40,762 bases of DNA from Pseudobacteriovorax antillogorgiicola (GCA_945862295.1 CAMAXT010000016.1:1-40762), one strand, 5' to 3'. Shown: positions 24,580 to 34,588, numbered from the stretch's first letter. Notes: generated from the sequence alone by a model not told the origin. Numbers and translations: made by a program.

Positions 24580-25815
24580 ATGCAATCTCAATTCGGAAAG
24601 CATGCTTTACTGATTTGTCTTTTATCTTCGTTTGTTGCCTGTGACTCAGCGAACTTCGGTGGCGAGGGCGGCGGTCTATCAACAAAAAAAGACAATCCTA
24701 AAAAAGAGAACGAGCAAATTGCTACGGCACCAGATGATCAGGAAAAAGATATCGACGACGTCGACCAGATTAAACCTGTTGAACTTGACAATACATCAGA
24801 CGGAAATGCTACGAGCGTCTTTGACGATGTAGAAGCGGGTCTTCGCAAAGAAGTTTTTAGTTTCGGACCTAAAGCAAAAGCGCCGATGGTGGATTTCGTT
24901 TTCGTCATCGACAACTCTGTATCAATGCAAGAAATCCTCACCAACACAGCATCTGGCTTTGACAGTTTGGCGAACGACGATGTTTGGCCAACCCGTTCTA
25001 TGATTTCCGTGATGAGCACAATGGTCGGTGATCGCTCCAATTTAACGAAGACACATCCGGGCATCTCTCGGTACAACGGCATTGATTCTGAGCCCGGATT
25101 TCTTGATTTTGTCGATGAAAAATCAATTAAAAGCTTTAGGTCAGTTGCTGCAAAAGGCGTATTAGATAAATGGTCGATCGATGGCTGCGCAGGAAAATGG
25201 TTTAAACCTGAAGAGAAAAATGCAAATGGTCAAAGTTGTTTTAAATCGCATACTCAATCGACGAATCATGCAGTTGGCTGCGAAGCAGGGATAACAGCAG
25301 TCGCCCAATTTTTGGAAAAAAACAAAGGCAAGTCTAGGTTTCGTAAGGGTGCTCTCGTCAATATTATTTTCGTGTCTGATACCCACGATCCAGGTTGTGA
25401 CAATAAAGACTTGAAGAATAACATCCCAAGCTTGGATGCGATTAAAACGAAGCTTTCGGCTGATAACTCTGTCGTCGGGTTAAAGTTTCATGCGTTGGCA
25501 CCTGACGATAAATGTACTAGCGAAGATCTCAACGGCGAGTCCTACTTTCCATTGATAACGGCGACAAAAGGCTTGAAGAATGACCCGTGCAAAATCAAAG
25601 ATTACTCGGCGTTTATCAAAGATATGGTTGTCGAAGCGGTTAAGCCTGAGTCTGGTGTTTTCATCATGTCAAAAACTCCGACTAAAATCCTAAAAGTTCT
25701 CGTCGATGGTAAGGCCGTTACTGATTACGTATTCGAAAAAGACACGGGAATATTGACAATTTCTTCGTTAAGCAATACCTCCGACCAGAAGATAGAAGTC
25801 ACTTATAAGTATTAA
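24580..25815 (+). CDS. Lipoprotein with von Willebrand factor A-like domain
   Basis: Lipobox FVAC places the lipidated Cys at residue 21, followed by Asp at +2, which in enterobacteria retains lipoproteins in the inner membrane. A Lys/Asp-rich linker of about 75 residues leads to a vWA fold beginning VDFVFVIDNSVSM, with the MIDAS D111-x-S113-x-S115. Strand NIIFVSDTHDPG and a Cys-rich insert follow. The C-terminal 50 residues (VLVDGKAVTDYVF...GILTISS) look like a separate small beta unit. vWA domains bind metal and partner proteins; the partner is unknown. AGGAAG lies seven bases before the ATG. No terminator hairpin is evident before the convergent valS. Confidence 0.82.
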   Translation: MQSQFGKHALLICLLSSFVACDSANFGGEGGGLSTKKDNPKKENEQIATAPDDQEKDIDDVDQIKPVELDNTSDGNATSVFDDVEAGLRKEVFSFGPKAKAPMVDFVFVIDNSVSMQEILTNTASGFDSLANDDVWPTRSMISVMSTMVGDRSNLTKTHPGISRYNGIDSEPGFLDFVDEKSIKSFRSVAAKGVLDKWSIDGCAGKWFKPEEKNANGQSCFKSHTQSTNHAVGCEAGITAVAQFLEKNKGKSRFRKGALVNIIFVSDTHDPGCDNKDLKNNIPSLDAIKTKLSADNSVVGLKFHALAPDDKCTSEDLNGESYFPLITATKGLKNDPCKIKDYSAFIKDMVVEAVKPESGVFIMSKTPTKILKVLVDGKAVTDYVFEKDTGILTISSLSNTSDQKIEVTYKY

Positions 25816-25865
25816 TCTTCGAAGGATCCTGGCCATGAAGGCCCGGACCTTTGTTAGCGCATCTC

Positions 25866-28517
25866 TCAAACAAGTGAATCAAGGTTCCGCTTCAAGCTGG
25901 CCATTTGAGTTGCCATGTTGGCAAGCTGCTCCTTATTCTGAGTGATCACTTCCTCGGGAGCACGCTCGACGAAAGCTTTGTTCGCAAGCTTACTCTCAAT
26001 GCCTTTAACGATCTTCTCGATGCGCAGAATCTCTGATTGCATCCGCTTCTTCTCTTTTTCGATATCAATCAAGCCTTCAGCTGGGACATAGGTCTCATAC
26101 CCCTTGCCCACATCAACGAGCGACTGGCCTTTAGGCTTAGCAGCTGGATCAGCGCTAAAGTCTTTTAGGTTCGCAAGTCTGACAATGTCTGATTTGAACG
26201 AGTTAAATAGAGCCGCAATTATTGGTTCCGCTTTTACAACAGCATCGAGTTGAGTCTTCGGTGGTATAACAGCTTGAGTGCGTACAGAGCGAATTCCTGA
26301 GATCAAAGCTTGTACTGTCTTCCATTCTTCGGACTCTGCCGGATATCTCGGGATTGCGTCGGAAGTCGGGAACGCCGAGATTACGATGCTTTCTTTCCGT
26401 TGTAGATCAGGGTGAGCTGGAAGCTTTTGCCAAATCTCTTCGGTAATGAATGGGATCACCGGGTGCGCAAGACGCAGGATGGTATCGAGGGCGTAGACAA
26501 GTAGGGAGAGAGTGTCCTCCTTCTTTTTCTGATCAGTGCCGTTCAAAGGACGTTTGGAGATCTCTAGAGACCAGTCACAGAATGTTCCCCAAAAAGTCTG
26601 GTAAACAGCGTCTACGGCGTCGTTAATGCGGTAGGCAGCAAGATTTTTGTCAACTGCGGCGGCTGCGTCCGACAGTTCGGTTAGTAGCCACTTGCCTGGA
26701 AGATCGAGTTCGATTTCAGATAGTTTTTTGAGCTTTTGCCCAGGTGTCAGATAGCCCATCAAAAATCGGGAAGCATTCCAGATTTTGTTTACGAACCTGC
26801 CACCTGTTTCAAAATCTTCGAGTGACATCTTAACGCGGCCGCCAAGGGGAGCTAGTTGGACGCCGGTGAATCTAACGGCGTCTGTTCCGTGCTTATCGAT
26901 GACTTCCAGAGGATCGATGCCGTTGCCGAGAGTTTTTGAAAACTTGCGGCCCTGTTTGTCACAAACTGTCGCGGTTAGGAACACATCTTTAAACGGAACC
27001 TCTCCGCGTGTTCTAAGACCAACCATGACCATGCGCGCAACCCAAAGGAAAATGATCTCCGGGGCGGTGACCAGAACGTCGGACGGGTAAAAATGCTTAA
27101 GGTCAGACGACTCGTCGGGCCAGCCCATTGGGCTTAATGGCCAAAGCCAGCTGCTAAACCAGGTATCTAAGACATCCTCGTCTTGGCGAATTTTTTTGCT
27201 ATGACACTTCGAGCATGTCGAAGGGTCCTCAACCTCAGCGAAAGAGTGGCTGCATTCTTCGCAGTACCAAATCGGAATACGGTGACCCCACCAAAGCTGG
27301 CGAGAAATACACCAATCTTGGATGTTTTCAAGCCAATGAAGGTAAGTTTTTTTCCATAAATCCGGATGAAATTTAAGCTCGCCATTCTTAGCAACTTCGA
27401 TTGCTGGTTTCGCAATCGTTTTCATATCAACAAACCATTGCAGTGATAGCTTCGGTTCAATGACGCACTTACTGCGTTCTGAATGCGGTACAACGTTACG
27501 GTGCGATTCCTCTTTCTCAAAGAGATCGAGTTCTTTCATGGCCTTGACAACTTCTTTGCGTGCAACAAAACGGTCTAGGCCGCGGAACTTCTCTGGAACC
27601 GAGTTATTCAGCGAAGCATCGTCATTCATAATATTGATGAACGGAAGTTTGTGTCGTTTGCCTATTTCAAAATCGTTCGGATCGTGAGCCGGTGTGATCT
27701 TGACGCAGCCGGTTCCAAACTCGCTCTTTACATAATCGTCAGCAATGATTGGGATGAGGCGGCCCGTTAACGGCAGCCTCACGTTCTTACCAACTAAATG
27801 TTTGTAGCGCTCATCGTCAGGATGAACAGCTACAGCTGTGTCACCAAGCATGGTTTCCGGCCTAGTCGTAGCGATGATGATCTGCTCAGTGCTTCCATCG
27901 ATCGGATATCTTAAATGCCAAAGCGCGCCGGATAACTCGATCGACTCGATTTCATCATCAGAAATCGCCGTCTTCAAAACCGGATCCCAGTTTACAAGTC
28001 GTTCACCGCGGTAGATCAGTCCATCGTTAAAAAGATCGACAAAAATGCGACGAACGGCCAACGATGGCCCCGGATCCATCGTGTAAGAAAGACGGCTCCA
28101 GTCGCAGGAAAATCCCATTCCTTTGAATTGATTCAGAATCATCCCGCCGTATTTTTCTTTCCAGGCTTGGCAAGTTTCTACGAATTTTTCACGACCTAAA
28201 TCGGCCTTTGTTTTTCCTTGTTCAGCGAGGGAGCGCTCAACCATCATCTGTGTTGCGATACCAGCGTGATCTGTACCCGGCAGCCAAAGTGCTTCGTAGC
28301 CTGACATGCGTTTCCAGCGCACCAGAATGTCTTGCATCGTCCCACCAACACCATGCCCCATATGAAGTTGGGCTGTTACATTGGGAGGTGGCATCAGAAT
28401 GGTGTACGGTTTTTTCCCGCTGTCTTTATTAGCAACGAAGTATTTCTTATCGAGCCAATGCTGATAAAGACGAGCTTCGTAATCTTTTGGATTGTATGTA
28501 ACCGCTAACTCACTCAT
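25866..28517 (-). CDS. valS: Valyl-tRNA synthetase
   Basis: This class I enzyme charges tRNA-Val and edits threonine. HMGH appears in VTAQLHMGHGVG, the KMSKS-type loop reads KFSKT in GRKFSKTLGNGIDPL, the editing motif ATTRPETMLGDTAV is intact, and a CxxC...CxxC zinc knuckle (CEEC, CSKC) is present. The C-terminus ends in the ValRS coiled-coil arm (IEKEKKRMQSEI...). ATG at 28517 begins the usual N-terminus (MSELAVTYNPKDYEARLYQHW). The frame is also open 73 codons further upstream, but that part resembles no ValRS. GGAA lies eight bases before the chosen start. The product is 883 residues. Confidence 0.96.
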   Translation of the reverse strand: MSELAVTYNPKDYEARLYQHWLDKKYFVANKDSGKKPYTILMPPPNVTAQLHMGHGVGGTMQDILVRWKRMSGYEALWLPGTDHAGIATQMMVERSLAEQGKTKADLGREKFVETCQAWKEKYGGMILNQFKGMGFSCDWSRLSYTMDPGPSLAVRRIFVDLFNDGLIYRGERLVNWDPVLKTAISDDEIESIELSGALWHLRYPIDGSTEQIIIATTRPETMLGDTAVAVHPDDERYKHLVGKNVRLPLTGRLIPIIADDYVKSEFGTGCVKITPAHDPNDFEIGKRHKLPFINIMNDDASLNNSVPEKFRGLDRFVARKEVVKAMKELDLFEKEESHRNVVPHSERSKCVIEPKLSLQWFVDMKTIAKPAIEVAKNGELKFHPDLWKKTYLHWLENIQDWCISRQLWWGHRIPIWYCEECSHSFAEVEDPSTCSKCHSKKIRQDEDVLDTWFSSWLWPLSPMGWPDESSDLKHFYPSDVLVTAPEIIFLWVARMVMVGLRTRGEVPFKDVFLTATVCDKQGRKFSKTLGNGIDPLEVIDKHGTDAVRFTGVQLAPLGGRVKMSLEDFETGGRFVNKIWNASRFLMGYLTPGQKLKKLSEIELDLPGKWLLTELSDAAAAVDKNLAAYRINDAVDAVYQTFWGTFCDWSLEISKRPLNGTDQKKKEDTLSLLVYALDTILRLAHPVIPFITEEIWQKLPAHPDLQRKESIVISAFPTSDAIPRYPAESEEWKTVQALISGIRSVRTQAVIPPKTQLDAVVKAEPIIAALFNSFKSDIVRLANLKDFSADPAAKPKGQSLVDVGKGYETYVPAEGLIDIEKEKKRMQSEILRIEKIVKGIESKLANKAFVERAPEEVITQNKEQLANMATQMASLKRNLDSLV

Positions 28518-28800
28518 TTGATTGTTCCAAATCTGTTTGACAGGATTGAATTTCGGCCATTTTGCTGGCGCTGGAAAATCCGAGACTACATGGTAAACCA
28601 AACTGACCGTTGAATCTAAGATAAGATCTGCACCCAAGTTAACTATATAAAAGCACAGTATAAAACCAGATAATTTTGCAATCCCTAAAGTTTTATTTAG
28701 CTGGCTCCGAGTCACCGCTCGTTGATTGTGAGGCATTGAAAAATTCTCAAATCGACACTTCGAATCCAGGGTAATGGGGAAGCCCCTTTAGAGGAGATTA

Positions 28801-29634
28801 ATGATGAAGGTTACACTAGCCCTTTGCGTCGCGATCGGATTGACCCTCGTAGGCTGTGGACAAGATCCTAGCTTTCTAGAAAACGAATCTACTGGCGGCA
28901 AAAGCGGCGACCAGCGGGTCAATCAGTCTGGTGGGTCCGTTGATGAAAACGGCTCGACGGTTGGCAAAGATGGAACCGATCCTCAAGGCAATGGTAACGA
29001 AGAAGGTGATAACACCACCGGCGAAACCGGTTCAAACGGTGAAGACATTCTTCCAGGCGGCGGACAAAACGATTGGACTCCAGATTGGGCTGATGGTGAA
29101 GAAACCGACGCCGCCGCCGATGGCACAGGCACAAACAATAACGGCGGCGGTACTGGTACTAATCCAGGTGCAACTAATCCTAGTACACCAATCATCCCTG
29201 GAGCGGGCGACGGCGACCTCGATGCATTGCACAAATGTCTCGCGAAATGGAACGGCCACCCATTCAAAGGCACAGTCGGCAATTATAAAAAAATTAGCGC
29301 AAGCGTTTCTGTCGGCGGATTCGGCAACTTGATCAACGACAACGAAAACACAGACCAACCTTTTCTTACTCTGGTTGAAGCTGGAGTCAACGTTCTTGGT
29401 TCACCAACATACAACCTGATGAACAAAAACGGTTACTACTGCATTAAAGTAAACGTCAACGTATCGACTAACCTCAGCATTAATCTGCACTGCAACGCAC
29501 GTCTCGCGGACCAAAAGGTCAACGTGAACGTTGGCTCTACACAGAACAACACAACATCAGTCGTCGGTGTGCACGTGTTGTCTACCGTTCAAATTAATAC
29601 CGTAAGGCCTGAAGGCCAGGCTTGTATTCGTTAA
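28801..29634 (+). CDS. Low-complexity lipoprotein of unknown function
   Basis: A short signal peptide ends in lipobox LVGC (Cys19, counting from the first Met). Residues 25-135 are low complexity, rich in Gly, Asn, Asp, Glu and Thr, and strongly acidic, as in flexible surface linkers. The C-terminal 140 residues form a compact domain with three Cys and repeated strands (ISASVSVGGFG, VEAGVNVLG, KVNVNVSTNLSINLHC, VNVNVGS, VVGVHVLSTVQIN). No family is recognised. GAGGAG at 28791-28796 supports ATG at 28801 or 28804. A hairpin with U-rich tail follows the stop. Confidence 0.75.
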   Translation: MMKVTLALCVAIGLTLVGCGQDPSFLENESTGGKSGDQRVNQSGGSVDENGSTVGKDGTDPQGNGNEEGDNTTGETGSNGEDILPGGGQNDWTPDWADGEETDAAADGTGTNNNGGGTGTNPGATNPSTPIIPGAGDGDLDALHKCLAKWNGHPFKGTVGNYKKISASVSVGGFGNLINDNENTDQPFLTLVEAGVNVLGSPTYNLMNKNGYYCIKVNVNVSTNLSINLHCNARLADQKVNVNVGSTQNNTTSVVGVHVLSTVQINTVRPEGQACIR

Positions 29635-29644
29635 TCCCACTTAT

Positions 29645-29676
29645 GGGCGGAGATCAACAATCTCCGTCCCTGTTTT
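29645..29676 (+). terminator. Probable terminator of the low-complexity lipoprotein gene
   Basis: GGGCGGAGAT (29645-29654) pairs with ATCTCCGTCCC (29660-29670) around CAACA, with one bulged base. It is followed by TGTTTT. The U-tract is short, so efficiency is uncertain. Confidence 0.55.
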
Positions 29677-29791
29677 CCCCGCGAGATCTACCAGCTAAAT
29701 CCCCGATTTACCAAACTAAAATCAACAGATTACACTTTCTCTAAAGGTACTTAGACCGGCTGTCGATAGGTATCAGGTCATCAAGTTACAG

Positions 29792-30625
29792 ATGAGGTCT
29801 CTGTTGTTTCTCCGGTATTCACTATTCGTTCTGGTAATTGGTGGTTTGTTTACAAACTTTGTCGCCTGCGGCGCGCAGATGTACCAAGTCTCGCTTAAAG
29901 ACGACACGCAGTTGCAAGAAGATGATGGCAGTGAAGATCCTGCATCTTTGCAGTACGGACTCCATTCGCCGCATGGTTGGAGCACGTTACCGATTCAATT
30001 TAAAGTCGACCAATCTTTGACACCGGAGCAAAAGACCGGATTAGTAAAAGCGATGGCTACTTGGGAAATGGCGATTGGTAAAAAGCTATTCGTGTTTCAA
30101 GGCGTTCACAACGGCATTTCTGGCGATTCATTCCCAGATCTGTATAGCTCATTAGGTGACAACGTTAACGGCCATTATCTCGATGGGCACTGGGATAAAA
30201 CAGGTAAACCGAAACTCGTACTGGCAACAACCATTTGGGAAAATACCAGAGAAGACGCGAAAAAAATTTCAACCGCTGATATACGATTTAATAGCAACTA
30301 TTACCTCATTGGTGATTCAGTGACTGCGGTTTCAGAAGATGCACGCGAGGTCGTTGACATGCAAACACTGGCGATGCATGAACTTGGACATTTGCTAGGA
30401 CTCACTCATGTTATTGCAAGCGTTGACCGTAATTCAGTTATGTCGCCGACAGTATTTATTGGACCGGGATTAACAAACAGACTTCTCTCAAAAGGTGATA
30501 TCGGGCGTGTGCAAAAAATCTACGGTTGCGAAGGAACAGCATGTGATATTGATGCGACGCTTGCAGCTATAAATTCCCTGCAACGCAATCAAGATACGGT
30601 TAAATCTGCCGAATCTAGCCACTAA
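29792..30625 (+). CDS. Matrixin-like zinc metalloprotease, lipoprotein
   Basis: The metzincin signature HELGHLLGLTH occupies residues 196-206 (HExxHxxGxxH), and the Met-turn is Met217 in NSVMSP, so all expected active-site residues are present. Upstream strands (TLPIQFKVD, LVLATTIWE, TADIRFN) match the matrixin/M10 catalytic fold. The N-terminus is a signal peptide with lipobox FVAC (Cys26), so the enzyme is probably anchored at a membrane. There is no clear cysteine-switch propeptide. The start ATG at 29792 has no strong SD. Zinc-dependent cleavage of extracellular or periplasmic proteins is the likely activity. A clear terminator follows. Confidence 0.87.
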   Translation: MRSLLFLRYSLFVLVIGGLFTNFVACGAQMYQVSLKDDTQLQEDDGSEDPASLQYGLHSPHGWSTLPIQFKVDQSLTPEQKTGLVKAMATWEMAIGKKLFVFQGVHNGISGDSFPDLYSSLGDNVNGHYLDGHWDKTGKPKLVLATTIWENTREDAKKISTADIRFNSNYYLIGDSVTAVSEDAREVVDMQTLAMHELGHLLGLTHVIASVDRNSVMSPTVFIGPGLTNRLLSKGDIGRVQKIYGCEGTACDIDATLAAINSLQRNQDTVKSAESSH

Positions 30626-30648
30626 TTTAATATCCAATTTAAGACAGT

Positions 30649-30677
30649 AACCCCATGAGATCGTGGGGTTTATTTTT
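30649..30677 (+). terminator. Intrinsic terminator of the matrixin-like gene
   Basis: AACCCCA (30649-30655) pairs with TGGGGTT (30664-30670) around an 8-base loop. It is followed by TATTTTTT. Confidence 0.85.
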
Positions 30678-30753
30678 TAAATTAATGAGTTAGTAAACTT
30701 TTCATCATGGCCAACCGATAGACTATCATTCTCTCCTAACTCAACGAGGGTTT

Positions 30754-31821
30754 ATGATTAGCCGGATGTCATTGTCCTTATTTTTGACTTTGTTCAGCCT
30801 TTCCTTTGGCTGCAACTCAGCCGGTGACTTTAAGGCCGGTGGCGGCATTGGTCTCACCCGCAACGACGACAAAGATAAAGAAGATGATGAAGACGAAGAT
30901 GATTCTGCTGACGAACCAGTCGAAGTTTCAGGTTCGTTCTTAACGTGTGCTTTCATGGATTCAAAAACGATCGTCGTAAGCAATGCCCAAGCCAAACCCG
31001 ATTCTAGTTTAGACATAGCATGTGGCCTATTCAGTCAAAAAGGCAATGCTTTTGGACCCGTTGATGACAGTCGATTGAAGCTACAAACTAGAATTTTAAC
31101 AAACCAAGGTAAACTCATCGCGGCTGAATTTGTTCGACTACCTCTCGGAACACAAATGCAGCTGATCACGACCGTTCCGGTGAAGCATCTTTCTGGTACG
31201 ATTCATGTCGATTACTACGACCCAGCAACAGCGAAGTATTCAAGCCGTCGAAAGTCGATCCCATCCATTACGTCATTCAGCGCTAAAGTACTTTATAATG
31301 TCGAAGATGACGAAAGCGTCAAACGCTTTGTAAATAAGGACTTCCCACTAAATGGGTCTATCGATCCACAAGATTCCGTCGATGCCGTTGACAATGAATG
31401 GTGGCTCGAACTGGTAAAAGTCATTGTCCAGGCCTTTGGTCACGCACAAAGCGTAAAAGCTTCAAATGACAACGGCGCAACAACTTACAAGCCAGTTCAG
31501 CAGGTGAAATATCCTTCACAAAAACCGGATGCGCAAAGCGGCAATTTTCCGATCAATCAGCCAAATAAACCAGTTGCTACGGAGTCTAAACCTAATCCAA
31601 CAATTTCCAAACCACCTGTGGATGAAAAAATTGTCGCTGTGAAACCACCGACAGTGGATGATCCATTTGAAAAAGTCGATGTGAGCAAACCAACTAGCCC
31701 AGTGACAACGCCGGAACCTAAAGTTGAACCGACTGAAGGACCGAAACCTGCCGAAGAGGGAACTCCAACTGAAACGAAAGTACCAACCGAAGAGAGTAAA
31801 AATCCAGTCTCAGGTGGATAA
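30754..31821 (+). CDS. Acidic lipoprotein with Pro/Lys/Thr-rich tail
   Basis: The signal peptide ends in lipobox LSFGC (Cys20). After a Gly-rich start comes a run of Asp/Glu/Lys (DDKDKEDDEDEDD), a folded central part of roughly 170 residues with two Cys (FLTCAF, DIACGLF) and strands such as TQMQLITTVPVKHL, then about 100 residues rich in Pro, Lys, Glu and Thr. That tail resembles cell-wall- or surface-spanning stalks. No known domain is recognised. GAGGG lies just before the ATG. The gene ends at a shared terminator facing alaS. Confidence 0.72.
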   Translation: MISRMSLSLFLTLFSLSFGCNSAGDFKAGGGIGLTRNDDKDKEDDEDEDDSADEPVEVSGSFLTCAFMDSKTIVVSNAQAKPDSSLDIACGLFSQKGNAFGPVDDSRLKLQTRILTNQGKLIAAEFVRLPLGTQMQLITTVPVKHLSGTIHVDYYDPATAKYSSRRKSIPSITSFSAKVLYNVEDDESVKRFVNKDFPLNGSIDPQDSVDAVDNEWWLELVKVIVQAFGHAQSVKASNDNGATTYKPVQQVKYPSQKPDAQSGNFPINQPNKPVATESKPNPTISKPPVDEKIVAVKPPTVDDPFEKVDVSKPTSPVTTPEPKVEPTEGPKPAEEGTPTETKVPTEESKNPVSGG

Positions 31822-31887
31822 GTAAAAAATGAATGACACGTTTATAACATGTACTGTGTTTTATAATTTATGAATTCAAAGAAACTT

Positions 31888-31918
31888 AAACCCCCCGAAA
31901 ATGTCCGGGGGGTTTCAT
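31888..31918. terminator. Bidirectional terminator between the acidic lipoprotein gene and alaS
   Basis: Perfect 10-base arms (AAACCCCCCG at 31888-31897 and CGGGGGGTTT at 31906-31915) enclose an 8-base loop. It lies between convergent genes and has short U-rich flanks in both directions. Confidence 0.8.
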
Positions 31919-31921
31919 TTA

Positions 31922-34588
31922 TTAGGTAAGAGAACTATGTAGCAACTTCAGCGCTGCATCGAGAACGGCCGTTTCTTTTTCAGGAAATTTCGAACCGGCC
32001 TGGGCTTTATCCGGACGGCCACCACCTCGGCCATCGGCGATTTTACAAAGCTCTTTAATGAGGTCGCCTGCTTTTACTCGTCCTCGCGCTTGGTCACCAA
32101 CAGCAGCCAGAAGTGAAAGAGTTCCGTCTTCAACATGGGTCATCACTGCGACACCATTGTTTAGCTTGGCCGCGAGACTATCGAGAAGCACTTGGTGCAG
32201 GGCTTTAGGAAATGCATTGCTATCAAGTTTTTTCACAACGCAGGAAACGCCGCCCATCGTCGTCGAGAACCTTGAGATCATGTCGCTGACTTGAATATTT
32301 ATCTGATCGGTTTTAAGCGATTTGATCTCTTTATCAAGATCGGAGACTTTCTTCGCTAGATCTTCGACTTTAGCTTCAAGGCCGTCTGGTTTTACTTTAA
32401 GCGATCTTGCTAGATTACCGACGATGTCAGATTTCTTAGAAAGATAATCTAACGCTCCTTGGCCGGTAAGAGCTTCGATGCGCCGCACGCCAGCTGCGAT
32501 CGAAGATTCACCGCAGATTTTTAGCAAACCGATGTCACCAGTAGCTTTTGCGTGGGTGCCGCCACAAAGCTCATAGCTAAATCCGCCCATTTTGATTGTC
32601 CTGACAGAATCGCCGTACTTTTCACCGAAAAGGGCCGTGGCACCCTCTTTTTTCGCTGCATCGAGTGACTTGTTTTGGATATCGACGGTTGAATTATGCA
32701 TGATCTGTTGGTTCACAAGGCGTTCGATCTGTGAGAGTTCGTCTGCAGATAGCCCTTTTGGATGTGTGAAGTCAAAGCGAAGCCCTTCGGGCGCGACGCG
32801 CGAGCCCTGCTGCTGAACGTGGTTGCCGAGTACCGAAATCAACGCTGCTTGAAGTAAGTGCGTAGCGGAGTGATTTCTAACCGTAGCCATGCGAGCTTCG
32901 CGGTCGACTTTGCCTGTCAGTGTTGCAAAAAATTCTTTCTTTACCAGGCCGTTTAGCAACGAACATTTGTGCACGTGAATATCGAGGATCTTGTACGTAT
33001 CAGTCACTTTCAATGAGATGTGACTGTTAGTAAGTGTACCGATATCGCCGACCTGTCCACCGCCTTCAGCGTAGAACGGAGTCTTATTAAGTACGACGAG
33101 AATGTCGTCGTTGACTTCGCGGTAACGCAAAACTTTCGCGTCTGCTTCTAGAGTTTCGTAACCAGTAAATTCCGTGTCAACACCTGGACTTAAAATCGTC
33201 CAGCCCTCGTCGCTTGCGAGTGATGCATCGAATTTAGCAGAGCTACGAGCTCTCTCCCGCTGTTCTTCCATACTTGTAGCAAAACCAGCATGATCGATGG
33301 TCATGCCATGCTCTTCAGCAAGGAGTGCGGTTAAATCGCTTGGAAAACCGTAGGTATCGTAAAGAGTGAAGACGTCGACTCCCGAGACAACCTTCTCGTT
33401 CTTCGCTTTCATCTCGTTTGCGACTTTTGAAAAGCGCGCGAGGCCATCTTTGAGAGTTTTTACAAAACGTTCTTCTTCAGCGAGAATCACTTGGCTGATG
33501 TAGTCTTTCCGCTGAGCGAGTTCCGGATACACATCACCCATAACTTCAACCAAAGTCGGAACGAGCTTATAAATAAACGGATCTTTTTGGTTCAGCTCTT
33601 GTGAGAACTTAGCAGCGCGGCGCAGAATACGGCGCAAAACGTAGCCACGACCCTCGTTACCGGGTGTTGCTCCGTCTGCGATTGCAAACGCTAGGGCACG
33701 TAAATGATCGGCGATAACGCGGTGCGGTGTGCCTTCGACTCCTGGCTTATACGGAATGCCAGTCATCGTTGAGATTGTGTTTAGGATCGGACGGAATAGA
33801 TCAGTTTCGTAGTTCGAACCCGATCCCTGGATGATTGAGCAGATACGTTCAAATCCCATGCCGGTATCAACATGCTTGTTCTTCAGCGGCTTTAAACTAC
33901 GGTCTTGCATCCGTTCAAACTGTATGAAAACCAAGTTCCAGATCTCGATGTAGCGGGCATTGGTGCCATTCACACCCTCGATTTTATCTTTGAATGTAGC
34001 GTCACGTGTTGCGGGATCACCCATATCGAAATGAATTTCGGAACAAGGGCCGCAAGGTCCAACGTCGCCCATTTCCCAGAAATTCTCTTTGTCGCCAAAA
34101 CGCATGATGCGACCTGGATCGATGTCGGTCTCAGACTTCCAAAGATTTTCGGCCTCGTCGTCATCTTTGTAAACGCTAACGAATAAGCGCTCTTTTGGCA
34201 ACTTCCAGACATTCGTTAAGAGATCCCACGCCCAGCCGATTGCTTCTTTCTTGTAATAGTCGCCGAAAGACCAGTTTCCTAGCATCTCGAAAAGAGTCTG
34301 GTGATAGGTGTCTCGTCCAACTTCATCCAAGTCGTTGTGCTTTCCAGAAACACGCAGACATTTTTGCGAATTGGCAGCGCGTTTTAGGCCTTGGCGGTTA
34401 TCGCCAAGAAAAATCGCTTTGAATTGGTTCATTCCCGAATTGATGAACAGCAACGTTGGGTCGTCGTGTGGCACAACTGGCGATGATTTAATGTTTTGGT
34501 GGCCGTTCTTAACAAAGTAATCGACGAAGCTTTGTCGAACGTCTTTGCCGGACAAGATGGGGATTCCCCATTGATTGAGCTTACTCAT
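31922..34588 (-). CDS. alaS: Alanyl-tRNA synthetase
   Basis: This class II synthetase charges tRNA-Ala and clears Ser/Gly-tRNA-Ala. The catalytic domain is intact (FINSGMNQFK, GRDTYHQTLFEMLGNWSFGDY, GMGFER). The editing domain has the zinc ligands HSATH and CGGTHAKATGDIG. The C-terminal part (coiled coil, then GVSCVVKKL and GRGGGRPDKAQAG) is the DHHA1-type C-Ala domain. At 888 residues it is normal length. The start ATG at 34588 follows a purine-rich stretch (AGAGAGAAAAAGAA) rather than a canonical SD. It lies 15 bases downstream of the FKBP lipoprotein gene and is probably cotranscribed. Confidence 0.97.
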   Translation of the reverse strand: MSKLNQWGIPILSGKDVRQSFVDYFVKNGHQNIKSSPVVPHDDPTLLFINSGMNQFKAIFLGDNRQGLKRAANSQKCLRVSGKHNDLDEVGRDTYHQTLFEMLGNWSFGDYYKKEAIGWAWDLLTNVWKLPKERLFVSVYKDDDEAENLWKSETDIDPGRIMRFGDKENFWEMGDVGPCGPCSEIHFDMGDPATRDATFKDKIEGVNGTNARYIEIWNLVFIQFERMQDRSLKPLKNKHVDTGMGFERICSIIQGSGSNYETDLFRPILNTISTMTGIPYKPGVEGTPHRVIADHLRALAFAIADGATPGNEGRGYVLRRILRRAAKFSQELNQKDPFIYKLVPTLVEVMGDVYPELAQRKDYISQVILAEEERFVKTLKDGLARFSKVANEMKAKNEKVVSGVDVFTLYDTYGFPSDLTALLAEEHGMTIDHAGFATSMEEQRERARSSAKFDASLASDEGWTILSPGVDTEFTGYETLEADAKVLRYREVNDDILVVLNKTPFYAEGGGQVGDIGTLTNSHISLKVTDTYKILDIHVHKCSLLNGLVKKEFFATLTGKVDREARMATVRNHSATHLLQAALISVLGNHVQQQGSRVAPEGLRFDFTHPKGLSADELSQIERLVNQQIMHNSTVDIQNKSLDAAKKEGATALFGEKYGDSVRTIKMGGFSYELCGGTHAKATGDIGLLKICGESSIAAGVRRIEALTGQGALDYLSKKSDIVGNLARSLKVKPDGLEAKVEDLAKKVSDLDKEIKSLKTDQINIQVSDMISRFSTTMGGVSCVVKKLDSNAFPKALHQVLLDSLAAKLNNGVAVMTHVEDGTLSLLAAVGDQARGRVKAGDLIKELCKIADGRGGGRPDKAQAGSKFPEKETAVLDAALKLLHSSLT

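Noticed and set aside
28518-28736. 73-codon in-frame extension of valS
   Set aside because: It does not resemble any ValRS N-terminus, has no SD-supported start, and the ATG at 28517 begins the expected conserved sequence. Val codons cluster in it (four in nine), but it cannot be a leader peptide because there is no stop before valS.
28776-28786. GGGG-AAG-CCCC hairpin before the low-complexity lipoprotein gene as a terminator
   Set aside because: The stem is only four pairs with a three-base loop and there is no U-tract on either strand.
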